Positions 20,976 to 32,742 are shown, numbered from the stretch's first letter. The stretch: 64,000 nucleotides of DNA from Plasmodium malariae (GCF_900090045.1 NC_041786.1:124001-188000), one strand, 5' to 3'. Translations and numbers: made by a program. Notes: generated by a model from the letters alone, not told the origin.

Positions 20976-23741
20976 CTATGTTATACATCAACGAATGACT
21001 TGTATAATCCTCTATATTACATCTTCTATTAGTATACATTTATCTTCTTTTCTTTTTTACAGATTTTCTTGACAGTTAACTATTTGCACTCAAACAACTT
21101 ATTTCACAAGTGATAATATAATTCACACAAATAATAATATGCAATAACTTAAATGCATACATATATATGTGTATACACAAGTGTGTAAGTTTATACATAT
21201 TATACATAATAACATAACTTAAATTTTTGACATATAATGAAATCTGCATAAATGTTCAGGAACTTAGCTCCTTACAGTTTTCTTATCAAAATTGTGAATA
21301 ATGAAGTGATGATTAAATTAGAAGATGTTTATAATATTAAGGCCCTATCAACAAAATGTTATATCTCCTTTACAAAAATCACAAAAAATTCGTTATAATC
21401 ATAATATAAATTCTTGTCTCATTGTTTTACTTTTTAATTTTATTTAAATTTTTCCCCATATGCAGTAAATTCAAAAATGAAAAGTGAAAATATCTATAGT
21501 ATTGGAGTAATAAGTAACAATAAGAAAAAAAAAGAAAAAAAGAAAAAAGAAGATACAGATAAAATTTACAGGAATGATCTGTTTTACGTGTACCCTAAAA
21601 ATAAATCGTTAACACATGTACAACTAATAATGATAATTCCCATTAAAGATATATAATGTTTAGACATATTTTTCTTATTTTTCCAATTTTTTTTTTTTGT
21701 AGTGTATTTTTTAGCTTGTGGGAAATATCCACACTTTTGCTTTGAAAATAAAAAAAAAAAAGTTTTACCCTTAAATGAATTGTTAGTTTTCATTTGACAC
21801 ATATTTCAAGAATAAAGAAATATGTAGAAGACTAAATTGATTTCGTAATTTCACCATTTCACGCTTTTCATATTTTTTTAATTTTTCTTCTAGACATGAA
21901 AATATTTCACACAAGGGACAAAGTTTTCTAAGAAGAATTTTATTAAGCGATTTGAGGTTACTTTTTAAAACGTCTATACATGCGTACTTACATATATTTA
22001 TAATAAGAATTCTTTAAATCAAAATACATTATTTATGACAAATTATTTTTCCTAAAAGTTCAATGATTACCATAAGAGAAGCGCTCGATCATGTAATGAA
22101 AAACACATAAAATTTTTTTTCTAATATATTCCCATGTTTTATTAAAATATTAAGAAAAGGGTGTGGAAAAAAAAAAAAAAAAAGGACGAATAGTAATATT
22201 ACCTACTTTTTGTTTTATTTTTTTAAAGGAATGGTTTAAAGAAAATGTTAAAAAAAACATTTACATAAATTTCGACATGCTAAGAAGGTGCGCAATATAA
22301 AATTTTCCCCCTTTCTGTACTTACAAGTTTACACTTATATATATACATACAAATATAAACTTATAACTTTATTCTCATTTATTTTTGTTCTATTTAAAAT
22401 TCGAAAAACCTGCCCTTAGTATTTACGACTTTTGGAAAAAAAATACCTTTAAAAGATACATACTGAACAACATTTCTAAATTCATGGTGAAAGAGGACAT
22501 ATACAGTATGGCGGAATAAGTAGAATCATTCACTTTTACTGTATATATATATTTACATATATATGGATGTTTGCGCGTATATGTATGTGCACATTTAATC
22601 TAATGCACGTACCTTTATTTTACATATTAAATACGCATAGAACTCACAATATTTGTTCCGCTCATATGTGGACATGTTGTTTTCTTAATATTTCTTTATA
22701 TAGAATATAACTTCTTATTTTTTTACTTTGACCTATTGGAAGAAGGATCAATAAAATATGAACAATATTCCTCAACGATGAAGAAATTAGGTCTTATAGA
22801 TGCAAATGTAATCATTTATTCGTTAATTTTTTTTCTCACAGAATTATGTTCATGCGATATTCTATTTTATTTTACATAAATATTTTAAATTGCACCTTTT
22901 ACTACCAGGTACAAGAATCATTTAATGGATTAGATGTTTCAGAAAGAGGCCAAATACAATTTAGCAGTATATAATTTTTTTTTTTTTTATCATTTTTTTT
23001 TGTAAACGCTAAAAATTTATCATTTTTGTAATATATATCTGAAAATACTTATATTCTTTTCAGATATTATAGCATGTCTTTTAAATAATTTTATAAAAAT
23101 TGATAAAAAAGTAGTGTTTAAATTTTTTAAGAAAGTAGACTACAATAATGAAGGTAAGCTACTTTTTTCCTTATCTATTTTTATTAAAGTATTTCATCGG
23201 AGCTGTTATACATATATATAAGCATGTTAACGTATTACTTATTTATTTGCTTGTTCTATTTTCCCCTTCAATAATTAGGAATAATCACTAAAAAAAAGTT
23301 ATACAAATTTTATAACATTACAACAAAAAGCGATCTAAGTGTCAACGATAAGAGAAAGTTTAGTAAGTATCCTAATTCACGCAATTTTTTTCATTTTAAT
23401 TATTTATTTAAATATTACTATGCGTACTCCTATTTTCATATATATGCATACATACAAACATGTGTAAAATAAAAATTAAAAATGTTCATTCGATAGTGGT
23501 TCTTTATTGTCTTTATATTCTTCAATGTTTATTAGTATTTCCCCTTTAGCATTTTATGTAAATATATTTCCCCTTTTTAATACTGCATTATATTCATCTA
23601 TTTATCATATATATAAATGTTTATATATGCATTTGTACATACATACATACATATATATGCATACAGCACGTATATATGGAATATATGTATATTTAATATT
23701 CAGATTTTGAAGACTTCTATAGCTATATTAGCAAAGAATAA
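20369..23741 (+). CDS. CDPK-like pseudokinase with degenerate EF-hands, about 14 exons
   Basis: Exons by eye: 20369-20678, 20807-20880, 21063-21109, 21261-21357, 21466-21589, 21894-21956, 22059-22092, 22229-22287, 22420-22505, 22704-22807, 22909-22966, 23064-23153, 23279-23362, 23704-23741; about 422 aa. Kinase landmarks run in order: HPYIVKLIHCCEY, VFEFFS, YLHSNNLFHKNLAPYSFLI (where active kinases have HRDLKPENFLI), IKLEDVY (in place of DFG), SENIYSIGVI, ENISHKGQSFLRRILLSD and TIREALDHEWF. The catalytic Asp of HRD, the Lys after it, the metal-binding Asn and DFG are all altered, so catalysis is unlikely. A C-terminal EF-hand-like region follows (DLLEEGSIKYEQ, DVSERGQIQFS, DYNNEGIITKKK), lacking the usual acidic residues at loop positions 3 and 12. 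Exon 21261-21357 counts one base short of phase, which is a counting error or a frameshift. Architecture matches calcium-dependent protein kinases; function is unknown. Confidence 0.78.
20937..20972 (+). repeat. Poly(A) homopolymer of about 36 bases
   Basis: An uninterrupted A run lies in the second intron of the CDPK-like gene. It is among the longest homopolymers in the window and a likely assembly-uncertain point. Confidence 0.9.
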
Positions 23742-24812
23742 ATGAAATAGCATTTACTTTTTTATTCTTCATAATTGCAATTATTTCCTTAAAAATGTTA
23801 ATCAATGTAAGGTATTTTTCAAGGATACAGCGAAAGAAATATCAACTCTTTTTCTTTTTTTTTTTATTAAGAATTTTTTACTGCTTTATCAGGTTTTTCT
23901 TAATTGTTAAATAAATATCTTTTTTCTAATTCTTTAATTAATTCCTTAACCTTTTATTTTTATTTAAAACCATTCTTTAGTATTTGTGCATTCAATTAGT
24001 GTACACAAATATTTATATTTTACATTATATTATTTTCATTTTTTTTTTTTTTTTTTTTCTATATTTGTTTATCTCTTTAAATATGTTTACATTTTTATTT
24101 GCTCTTTTTTTTTTTTTTTTATATATCTTTTAATCACCTGCATAAATTATCACTTCAAGATTTTTAATTTTTTTAAAATATTTTAAAAGAAAATTTTTAA
24201 TTTTTACTTAGGTAAAAACTGTATTCTGAATAAACTAGTCGTCACTTGCCCTTTTTAATATGTACATATACGTATAAACATACAATGTTTATATATGTAT
24301 ATATATATATATATATATATAAATTTATATGCGCATACATACTGGTGCTATATGTATTTTTTTTAAATTTTCATTACGTTTATATAAGTATTATTTTTAC
24401 TTTTCATATTAAAACGAATAATTTAATATGTAAACTAAATGTTGAGTTGAAAAATGTATATATTTTTCAGTTTTTTTAAAAAAAATATATTTTTTTTTTT
24501 CATTAGCAGTATGTTAAGAACATTATGGGTTGTGTGCACGAAATAAAAAAATTAAGTTAAAAAAAAAAAAAATTGTTTTATTATAAAAAATAATTGAAAA
24601 AGTAAAATACAAAAATAAAGAAAATATAATAATAATAAAAAAGAAAAAAATTATTTTGCAACCATCTTTCAAAATGACAATACGAAAATAATTTTGTACA
24701 TAAATATTAAATTTCTTTATAATTAAAGAAAAATACGTAAGACAAAACTAATATGTATAATAATATATTTTATATTATGTATAATACGTATGCGTACATG
24801 TACGTATTATAT

Positions 24813-24857
<45 letters not shown>

Positions 24858-25131
24858 CATAAAATTTTAACATTTAACTTTTTTATGAAGAGTACTATAA
24901 TAAAAGGAATAATACATTCATTGAACGTTCTAGATTAACTTAATTTATTTTATTTTATTATATTTTCATTATTATTATTATTTTTTTTTTTTTGATTGAA
25001 CTTAATACTTTTTATTTCAAAAGAAAAATTATAAGAATACAATTAATTAATACGAAAGAAGTATTATTTGGAAAAGTATTTTTATTTTAATTTATTTTAT
25101 AATTATTTATCACCTTTGTAAAAATTTTAAA
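23742..25131. other. Intergenic spacer upstream of the thioredoxin gene
   Basis: This region holds long T tracts (for example 24039-24058 and 24107-24120) and (TA)n runs at about 24299-24321 and 24828-24853. Hydrophobic open frames such as 23986-24186 and 24246-24479 are translations of T-rich or TA-rich DNA with no similarity. No gene is supported. The promoter of the downstream gene should lie here. Confidence 0.6.
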
Positions 25132-26147
25132 ATGGCAAGAATTACAAAAAGTTTTGTATTGTTTCTTTTTTTAATAATTTTAAATTGTTGTTATGCTCAA
25201 GATGTAATTGAACTGAATGATTCAAATTTTGAAAATCTGACACAAATGTCAACAGGAAACACTACAGGTTAAAATTTTTTTTATTTTATTCGTAATTTAT
25301 TTGTTTTATTTTATTTTAATTGAAAATGGAACTGCCGTTTATATGTATTGTTCTGCTTGTTTGTGTTTATTCCTTTTCTGTTTTCCTTTGCTTCTTTTTT
25401 GCTACAACCGTTACCCATGCTTTTTCCCTCCCGACAGTGGCTTCCGTTCTATTGGAAGTGATCAATTGCTCTTAGTCCAATAAATATATAATTTCTTTTC
25501 CTTTTACGTATTTTCCCTAACCATAATAATGTTCTTTTTTTTTATTATTGTATGGTTTTGTTATAATATATATTATTATTTCATTTTACTTTTTTTTTAT
25601 GTTATGTTACGTTATTTTACCTTTTTGCACGGTATATCACTTTTTCGAATCAACAGGATCGTGGTTCATAAAATTTTATGCCCCCTGGTGCTCACACTGT
25701 AAAGCCATGACCAAAACTTGGGCCAAACTAGCTGCTGAATTAAAGGGAACAGTAAACATAGCGAAGATTGATGTTACTACAAATTCCAAAACAAGAAAAA
25801 GATTTAAAATAGAAGGTTTTCCAACATTAGTATATTTTAAAAATGGAAAAATGTACGATTACAAAAATCATGATAGGTCATTGGAAGCATTTAAAAATTT
25901 TGTTCTAGAAACGTATAAAAATGTAAAACCATCTGACCCACCCAAACCTCTTAATTATATGGATATATTCAAAGACATGGCAAATGAAACCTTTTTAAAT
26001 ATAGATAGAATATACAAATATGCCTTTCCATCACTAGCGGTTATTATAGTTTTATCATTTTTAGTTGGATTCATTACATGTTTTCTTTTGTTTAAATTTT
26101 GTTCAAGTAGTTGTTCTCAACAAAAAGTGTCCAAAAAAAAAGATTAA
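25132..26147 (+). CDS. TMX-like membrane thioredoxin (PDI family)
   Basis: This is an ER-type disulfide oxidoreductase, known in P. falciparum as thioredoxin-related protein. It has two exons, 25132-25267 and 25657-26147, joined ACAG|GTTAAA...CAACAG|GATCG in phase 1, giving 208 aa. Residues 1-22 are a signal peptide ending in CCYA. The thioredoxin domain has FYAPWCSHCKAM (active-site Cys57 and Cys60) and the cis-proline motif EGFPTLVYF. One transmembrane helix lies near residues 172-195 (PSLAVIIVLSFLVGFITCFL), followed by a Cys-rich short tail ending KKKD, a dilysine ER-retrieval signal. The protein should therefore be type I, with the CXXC domain in the ER lumen. The short first exon carrying the signal peptide is typical of Plasmodium secretory genes. 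Confidence 0.93.
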
Positions 26148-28038
26148 ATTGGAGAAAAACAAACAAAGATCAGTAGAGGAATGAAGTCATAAAAAATAAA
26201 AGTAATATATAAATGAATAGTCAAATGAAAAAGCATTTGAACAAAATTGAAAAAATAATTGAATACAAAAATTAACATACAAATGAAAAAATAAACAAAT
26301 AAAAAGAATGCATTTCATAACCAGAAATATATTAAAACAGTTTTAACATGTGTATGTTTATATGTGATGAAAAGAAAAATATATGTAAAGTTATCCATGT
26401 TTTCCTAGCAAATTATTAAAAAAGTAATAAACATCAAGATATTGTTATATAGAAGGAGAGCATATGTAAAACGGTGTTTTATGTTTTCGTGGGCACTTTA
26501 TTTTATTTTTTTATATATTTTTTTTTTTCCTTTTTATTTTATCTTTTGTATAAATATACATATTTATATATACACATTTAGTGACCATATAATGTATCCA
26601 CCATGTCCTAAGTATGTAGCTCCCTTAATACATGCAATATTCCTAACATAGTAGTTTCGTATAATATCTCCTTTTTTCATTCTCAGTACATGGTTCGCTC
26701 AAAAATTTATAAAAATAATAAAATTAAAAATACCTTATATCCATTTTAATATATAAAAGTATAACTTTAAAGCATCTTCATTGCATCATTATAATTGTAC
26801 ATTTTTTTTTTTTTTTTTTTTAAATCAAAAAAAATTCTATCTTAAAAAGACTACATTTATTTACATGTATATATTGGTTAATATATATATATTATAAAGA
26901 CAAGTTTAAGAATTCTGAATTTTTTTCTTTAAAAATGCATACACATATATACACGTATATATAAATATATATCTCATATAAATATATGTATATGTAAATA
27001 TATGAATGTTTTTTCCTTTTAATGGTATAAACTGTATTTTTTTAAATTCTATAATATTAAGATTCAACGAATACACGAGGAAAGTATAAATATAGAGAAA
27101 TAAAAAAGCGAACCGTAAAAACAAAGAAACAGCATAAACCATCATACAGACGAAAAATGTAAAGAAGGTATATCTTAAAAAGTGCGCATTACAATAAAAG
27201 TTAGCAACCTATTTATATATTCATTACAAAAGCAGGAGAATTTATACGCATATATATATATATATATGTGGGTGTAGGTAGGTATGTATACATTTAAAAA
27301 TAATAGTTTTCGTTTTAAGTCTTATTCAAAAAATGATAAAATAGCCTTCGCGTAAAGGTGTTTCAGATATAGCGAAAATTTTACAAAAATAAAAAAGTGT
27401 GAAATATGATAACATTTTTAGTTAGACACATACTTGAATAACTGCACTTGTGTTACGCGTATATGTGTGTTCTTAATTATAAAGAGAAAAATTACGTATC
27501 TTAAAAAATCAATATATTTTGCAAGTCCATTTTCACTTACCTTTTCTTTTTTTTTTTTTTTTTTACACCATTTTATTGTAAATTAAAAAAATATACTTTT
27601 AAGCAGAATTAAGTAGCATATATAGAAAAAAAAAAAAAAAATATTTCAGTTTTGCGAAGTCGTAATTGTTCATTCATAAAATATATTTTAACAATAAAAG
27701 ATTTCCTCTTTTTTAAATGTATAATTAAAAAAAATTAGGTAAAAATAATTGTTCTTCAAAAGTTTTAATAATATGTATGTATAACATATATATATATATA
27801 TATATATAAGCATACATGTACATATGTACACTCGTTCCCTTATGAATACGTACGTAAAACAAAAAATGAAAAACATATAAATAAATTTGATTTTCTACTT
27901 TATAAAAGCTATAATTCATTGCAAAAATAAACATGGGATATAAAACAAACGAAATGTACAACTATAGGAAATAATGCCAAAATGTAACTCCAGTAATCTC
28001 TATTTTAATGTTAACATAACTCACCATCCTTCTTCATT
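26148..28038. other. Convergent intergenic spacer
   Basis: About 1.9 kb of 3' flanking DNA lies between the thioredoxin gene and the minus-strand gene at 28039. It contains T/A homopolymers (26803-26821, 27549-27564, 27627-27641) and TA runs at about 27250-27268 and 27787-27808. Short open frames here are TA-rich translations. Nothing else was seen. Confidence 0.6.
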
Positions 28039-31000
28039 TTACATGTATTTCCGCATATTACTCAAATAACTGTCATTTCGATTGAAACTTTTAAAGCTAT
28101 TTCTATATTCGTCTTCTTCATATATCTGATTCACATCATTAACATCTCTGTTGCTATAAAAATTTCCTATTTTTGTATGAGCTTTATTATGTATATCACC
28201 TGGAAAATTATTAAGTTCGTTATTAGTTCGATACAAATCATTGTGCATGTACGCATTATCATTATTTATATTTAAATCTAAATTATTAATATTTCTATAA
28301 TTATATAAATCATTTTTTAATATATAAGGATCATAACTATTAGCACTAATATTATTTGCGTTATATCTGTTCTCGTCATTATGAGTACTATAAAACACAT
28401 TAAAATTTGTGTTTTCATCATCCATTAATTTGGAACTGTCTGTTGGATAGTGTAACCGATTATATCTTAAATGATTTGGTGATACATAAAAATTAGAATT
28501 TTTCATATCACTTAAGACGCTTTCATTTTCTAAATTATTAAACATGTGTGAATGCTTATTTTTCAAATGTTCAGGTTCTGTAGTACTGTAAAGATGTCTA
28601 CTATTTCCATAATTGTCATTTATAATATCATCTTTTTTATTAAAAATGTTTAACTTCTTTAAATAAGACCATTTTTTTTCAGATGCATTTTGCTTCTTAT
28701 TATCACTTAAAAAAGTAGAATCCTTATTATTACTGTTCATATAATAATCATTATTATAGAAATCATTTTCACTAAATTTATTAAATCCCTTATAATTATA
28801 TGGCATGTTACTAACACTTGCATTGGGATTTATATTACCAATTGGGGAGGTATAAAAATTTCTCGCTATATTATTTTTCATGGGGGTTTTATTTAAATAA
28901 TCATCATTCATATTCATATTCATATTTAAATCGACAAAATTATTATAACCTTTTATTGGGCTGGCAAAATTCTCCCTAGGATCATTTAACTTACTTTTGT
29001 TAGGTAAAAAAAAGTTACCTCCATTTTCTGACAAATATTCTTTCTCCATAAATTTACTCTTTCCTACCAATGGATTAAGTTTATATTTACCATGTGTATA
29101 AGGGTAATCATTATGTTCATTAATATTATATAAAAATATATTCTTTGGATTTTCCAACACCTTCAGTAATTTTTCCTCATCTTTCTTAAAATAGTCCTTC
29201 ATCTTAGTAACTCTATTTAAAGAATTATAGGATGAATATATAAACGAATTTTTTATTGTAGCCCACTTTATAAATAAGAAATATTCAGTATCATTAAGCT
29301 TAGTATTTATTACATATACATGTAATGGGAAAAAAACTTTTTTATGATTTTTAATAATATATAACAAGTTATATTTAATATACTTCTTTAGCTTCTTTGT
29401 ATTTACATAAATGTATTCATTATATATTTTCCATTCGTCTTTTAAGATCGACTCTTTTTTCATATATGATGAGTAGAACATTTTTAATGCGTTATTATTC
29501 ATACTGTACGGATTATTTTTCAACAAATCCAACGTATCATCATCTAGGTACACATTTTTCCTTATTTTATAAATATATACATAATCTGTTTCTGTATCTA
29601 ATGCTATAAGATGCTTATTATCTGATTTTTCAATAGTAAAGAATCGAATATTTAAAAAATTTTTATGACTATAATCATCTGCGCAACTGTAATACCTAGG
29701 CAATAAAATATTAATAACATTTTCATTTTTTAAATTATATAAATGCTTCTTCACATCTTTTAAATAATTCACAACAAACCTTTTCACTGAAAATTCTTCC
29801 CTTGTGTTGTCATATTCTATCATATTATTACGTTCATCTCCACTCTCAGATATGTACAAATTATTATTAACATCTTTAATAGTAGAAATGTAGTTATTAA
29901 AATCTTTTATATTAATATGTAACATATTTTCAAAATTCAAATCATCCTCTTCAAAATTATTCCCATTTTCTATTAACTTTTCCAATATTTTTATTTGTTT
30001 CATATTATTTTCTAAATCTGTCACATTGTCTTTTAAGAGACCTCCTATCAAATCACTATTCCGATTATTTGCAATAATTTTATGAATATCTGAATTTAAA
30101 TCAATAATAATAAAATTACAATCATATTTGTAAAAGCAATCGTTTATTTGCTTATTTAATTTCTTCTTCTTTTTCTTAAATAAATGACTAGCACTTTTTC
30201 TTCTCTTCATTTCTATTTCACCCGTGTATAAATATATACAATTACTATACAGATGATACTCACAAATTGAGTTAAAATAAATATTTTGATCTATAAAAAA
30301 AGATCTAACTAATGAGAAGCTATTAAGGCCATTATTTTTTAAATTCTTCTCGTATAAATACACATTCCCATTATCATTAAAAACAGAGTAGCAATTATTA
30401 TTAATCCACAGAAAATTAACAAACTGAGAATTATAACAAGTATTTGTAACTTCATATATGGAAAAATAAAAAAAGTTACATATATATAACGTCTTACTTG
30501 TTAATATTAAACAAAAAAACCCATTAGGAGCAAAACAAATTTTTATTACAGAACCGTTTAAAAATATTCTCTTACTCAATTCGTACGAAAATTTCTTATT
30601 CTTTTTAGAATAATAATCTATTAATAAATCACAATGACTAATATTACTATATAAAATCTTCCCATAAATATATTCTATCTTACCAGTATTGTACCCTAAA
30701 ACAAAATTATTAATTAAGTTACAATTATTCGAGTTGTTGTCAAAACATACACAAGTAACATATTCACAATTATTCTTTTTTTCCTTCATTAAATGGGATG
30801 GAGAATTATATACATACTCCTTTAAATCTGACAATTTGTATAATTCTTTCCTATTTATATCAACACTATCTGAAATGGTAGAAGTATCTTCCTTGTTACT
30901 TATATTATACTCGTTACTATTTTCTCCCAAAAATTTTTCTGAATATTCATTTTCTTCATATAAAAATTGTTTTGGATTTTCATCTTTGATAACAATATCA

Positions 31001-32415
31001 GGATATTTCTTTTTTATATTTTTTAATATATTTGATATTAGAATGTCCGTATATTTGATATGTTCCCTCTTTTCATAACCCAAAATCAAATTGCTAACCT
31101 GAACACGATCATTTTTTATTTCTATATTCCCAATAACATTATTAAAATTATTTTCCAGCTGTTTAAAATTAATAAATATCATTTGCGCTTTACCTGAAAA
31201 GAGAATATCTTGAATCAGTTCACCTTCCTCGTTTATACTATTTTCAAATTTTTTTAAAAATTCTGAATACTCACTATTGTTACAATTTCCCTTCTCATTG
31301 ACATTACTACTAGTATTATTTTCTTCGTATAATCTACCAAAAAAAAAAGTTTTCATCTTTCTCAAATATTCGATGAAGCCACCTACATTTTTACTCTTTT
31401 CATTATTTAATATATTGTCCAACTCATCCTCTTTCATTCTTATGTGTTTTAATTTGTAATCATAATCAAAGCTATGAATAAATGGAAGAATAGAAGATAA
31501 TATTATAATACCATTGTCATTCGTATTGTAATTGCAATCAACGCAATTATAAACGAAATAAGGTGCAACATATCTTTTTCTTAAAAGAAAATCTTGATTC
31601 ACTAATCTACTGTCTTCTGTTTTTTTTAAATATTTCATATAATCTTTTACATTCCTATCAAAATAATTCGTCAGCGAATAATTTTTTAAATAAGTATAAT
31701 CTAAAAAATTAAAATGAAATATTTTACTTAAAAATAAAAAAACACTTTTAATACAATCCTTTAACGAAAAAAACATATTACAGATATGCATTAACATGCT
31801 ATCTGGTTCTAGTACATTTTCAATTACACTACTTTTATTATTTTCATCTAATGTGTATTTTATTTTCATTTTTTCAATTCCATCATTTTCCCCATCTTCA
31901 TCCTTTTCTTCTTTGTTTATTTTTAATTTGTAATAAGCGCTATCATTTAAATATATATACTCCTCATTTTCTTTTATAAAATTCCCTGATAAATTACGAG
32001 GTTTTTCCTCAATTTGATAATAATTATTTTCTAAATCTGTTTGATTTGTTATATATTCATACACATTTTTTTTATTCGCATGAACATAATATACTATTTC
32101 ATTCACTTTTGCTAACTCATTAATGTTACTTTTTTTCAAATTTGTATCTCTTTTTATTAATTCTTTCTCATTTTCATTTTTTAATTTTTTCAAATATAAT
32201 ATTTTATCATCTTTATCAAAACCATTTAATGTACTACTGTATTTGTCATATTTACTTTTCAAATAAAAATCTTTTTCATATTTCTCCCTCCCAAATATTA
32301 CATTTTCGTCTTTTTTTCTAATCACATTTTTATTTAACATATAATCATTTGCATGTCCTTCAACTTTATGAATTCTTTGCATAAAATCGTATTCTTCGCT
32401 AAAATCATTCATCAT
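28039..32415 (-). CDS. Conserved-looking large protein, unknown function, disordered C-terminus
   Basis: I do not recognise this single-exon gene of about 1458 aa. Start choice: the first ATG in frame is at 32415 (MMNDFSEEYDFMQR), since the frame continues upstream only through a TTG codon. Residues 220-960 look globular, with many beta-type blocks separated by Asn/Lys/Glu insertions. Segments such as NNFVLGYNTGKIEYIYGKIL, GSVIKICFAPNGFFCLILTS and YSVFNDNGNVYLYE have the rhythm of beta-propeller blades, so a WD40-like propeller is possible but unproven. From about residue 1100 to the end the chain is Asn/Asp/Tyr-rich and disordered, with a short MNMNMN run. There is no signal peptide. A basic stretch (KKKKKKLNKQ) near residue 760 could be a nuclear signal or a simple Lys repeat. 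Confidence 0.85.
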   Translation of the reverse strand: MMNDFSEEYDFMQRIHKVEGHANDYMLNKNVIRKKDENVIFGREKYEKDFYLKSKYDKYSSTLNGFDKDDKILYLKKLKNENEKELIKRDTNLKKSNINELAKVNEIVYYVHANKKNVYEYITNQTDLENNYYQIEEKPRNLSGNFIKENEEYIYLNDSAYYKLKINKEEKDEDGENDGIEKMKIKYTLDENNKSSVIENVLEPDSMLMHICNMFFSLKDCIKSVFLFLSKIFHFNFLDYTYLKNYSLTNYFDRNVKDYMKYLKKTEDSRLVNQDFLLRKRYVAPYFVYNCVDCNYNTNDNGIIILSSILPFIHSFDYDYKLKHIRMKEDELDNILNNEKSKNVGGFIEYLRKMKTFFFGRLYEENNTSSNVNEKGNCNNSEYSEFLKKFENSINEEGELIQDILFSGKAQMIFINFKQLENNFNNVIGNIEIKNDRVQVSNLILGYEKREHIKYTDILISNILKNIKKKYPDIVIKDENPKQFLYEENEYSEKFLGENSNEYNISNKEDTSTISDSVDINRKELYKLSDLKEYVYNSPSHLMKEKKNNCEYVTCVCFDNNSNNCNLINNFVLGYNTGKIEYIYGKILYSNISHCDLLIDYYSKKNKKFSYELSKRIFLNGSVIKICFAPNGFFCLILTSKTLYICNFFYFSIYEVTNTCYNSQFVNFLWINNNCYSVFNDNGNVYLYEKNLKNNGLNSFSLVRSFFIDQNIYFNSICEYHLYSNCIYLYTGEIEMKRRKSASHLFKKKKKKLNKQINDCFYKYDCNFIIIDLNSDIHKIIANNRNSDLIGGLLKDNVTDLENNMKQIKILEKLIENGNNFEEDDLNFENMLHINIKDFNNYISTIKDVNNNLYISESGDERNNMIEYDNTREEFSVKRFVVNYLKDVKKHLYNLKNENVINILLPRYYSCADDYSHKNFLNIRFFTIEKSDNKHLIALDTETDYVYIYKIRKNVYLDDDTLDLLKNNPYSMNNNALKMFYSSYMKKESILKDEWKIYNEYIYVNTKKLKKYIKYNLLYIIKNHKKVFFPLHVYVINTKLNDTEYFLFIKWATIKNSFIYSSYNSLNRVTKMKDYFKKDEEKLLKVLENPKNIFLYNINEHNDYPYTHGKYKLNPLVGKSKFMEKEYLSENGGNFFLPNKSKLNDPRENFASPIKGYNNFVDLNMNMNMNDDYLNKTPMKNNIARNFYTSPIGNINPNASVSNMPYNYKGFNKFSENDFYNNDYYMNSNNKDSTFLSDNKKQNASEKKWSYLKKLNIFNKKDDIINDNYGNSRHLYSTTEPEHLKNKHSHMFNNLENESVLSDMKNSNFYVSPNHLRYNRLHYPTDSSKLMDDENTNFNVFYSTHNDENRYNANNISANSYDPYILKNDLYNYRNINNLDLNINNDNAYMHNDLYRTNNELNNFPGDIHNKAHTKIGNFYSNRDVNDVNQIYEEDEYRNSFKSFNRNDSYLSNMRKYM

Positions 32416-32532
32416 TTGCTCCTTCAATTGTCCTCTACTCGTACTATATTATTATGTTTTTCCTTTTATATATACATATAATTATATATATTTTCTTCTG
32501 TACATTCCTACTTATTGAACTTGTTAATCTAG

Positions 32533-32742
32533 TAAACCAGTTAAACCAGCTATACCAGTTAAACCAGCTATACCAGTTAAGCCAGCTATACCAGTTAAGC
32601 CAGCTATACCAGTTAAGCCAGCTATACCAGTTAAGCCAGCTATACCAGTTAAGCCAGCTATACCAGTTATACCAGCTATACCAGTTATACCAGCTATACC
32701 AGTTAAACCAGCTATACCAGTTAAACCAGCTATGCCAGTTAT
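32533..32742. repeat. 18-bp minisatellite (about 11-12 copies)
   Basis: The unit is CCAGTTAAGCCAGCTATA with A/G variation at one site (TTAAG/TTAAA) and TTATA variants towards the right end. It also reads as alternating 9-mers. It opens long frames on both strands (Leu-Tyr-Gln-rich on plus, Gly-Ile-Ala-Gly-Leu-Thr on minus). The plus-strand frame starts in ordinary T-rich leader DNA and has no recognisable domain. It lies about 120 bp upstream of the minus-strand gene. Confidence 0.93.
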
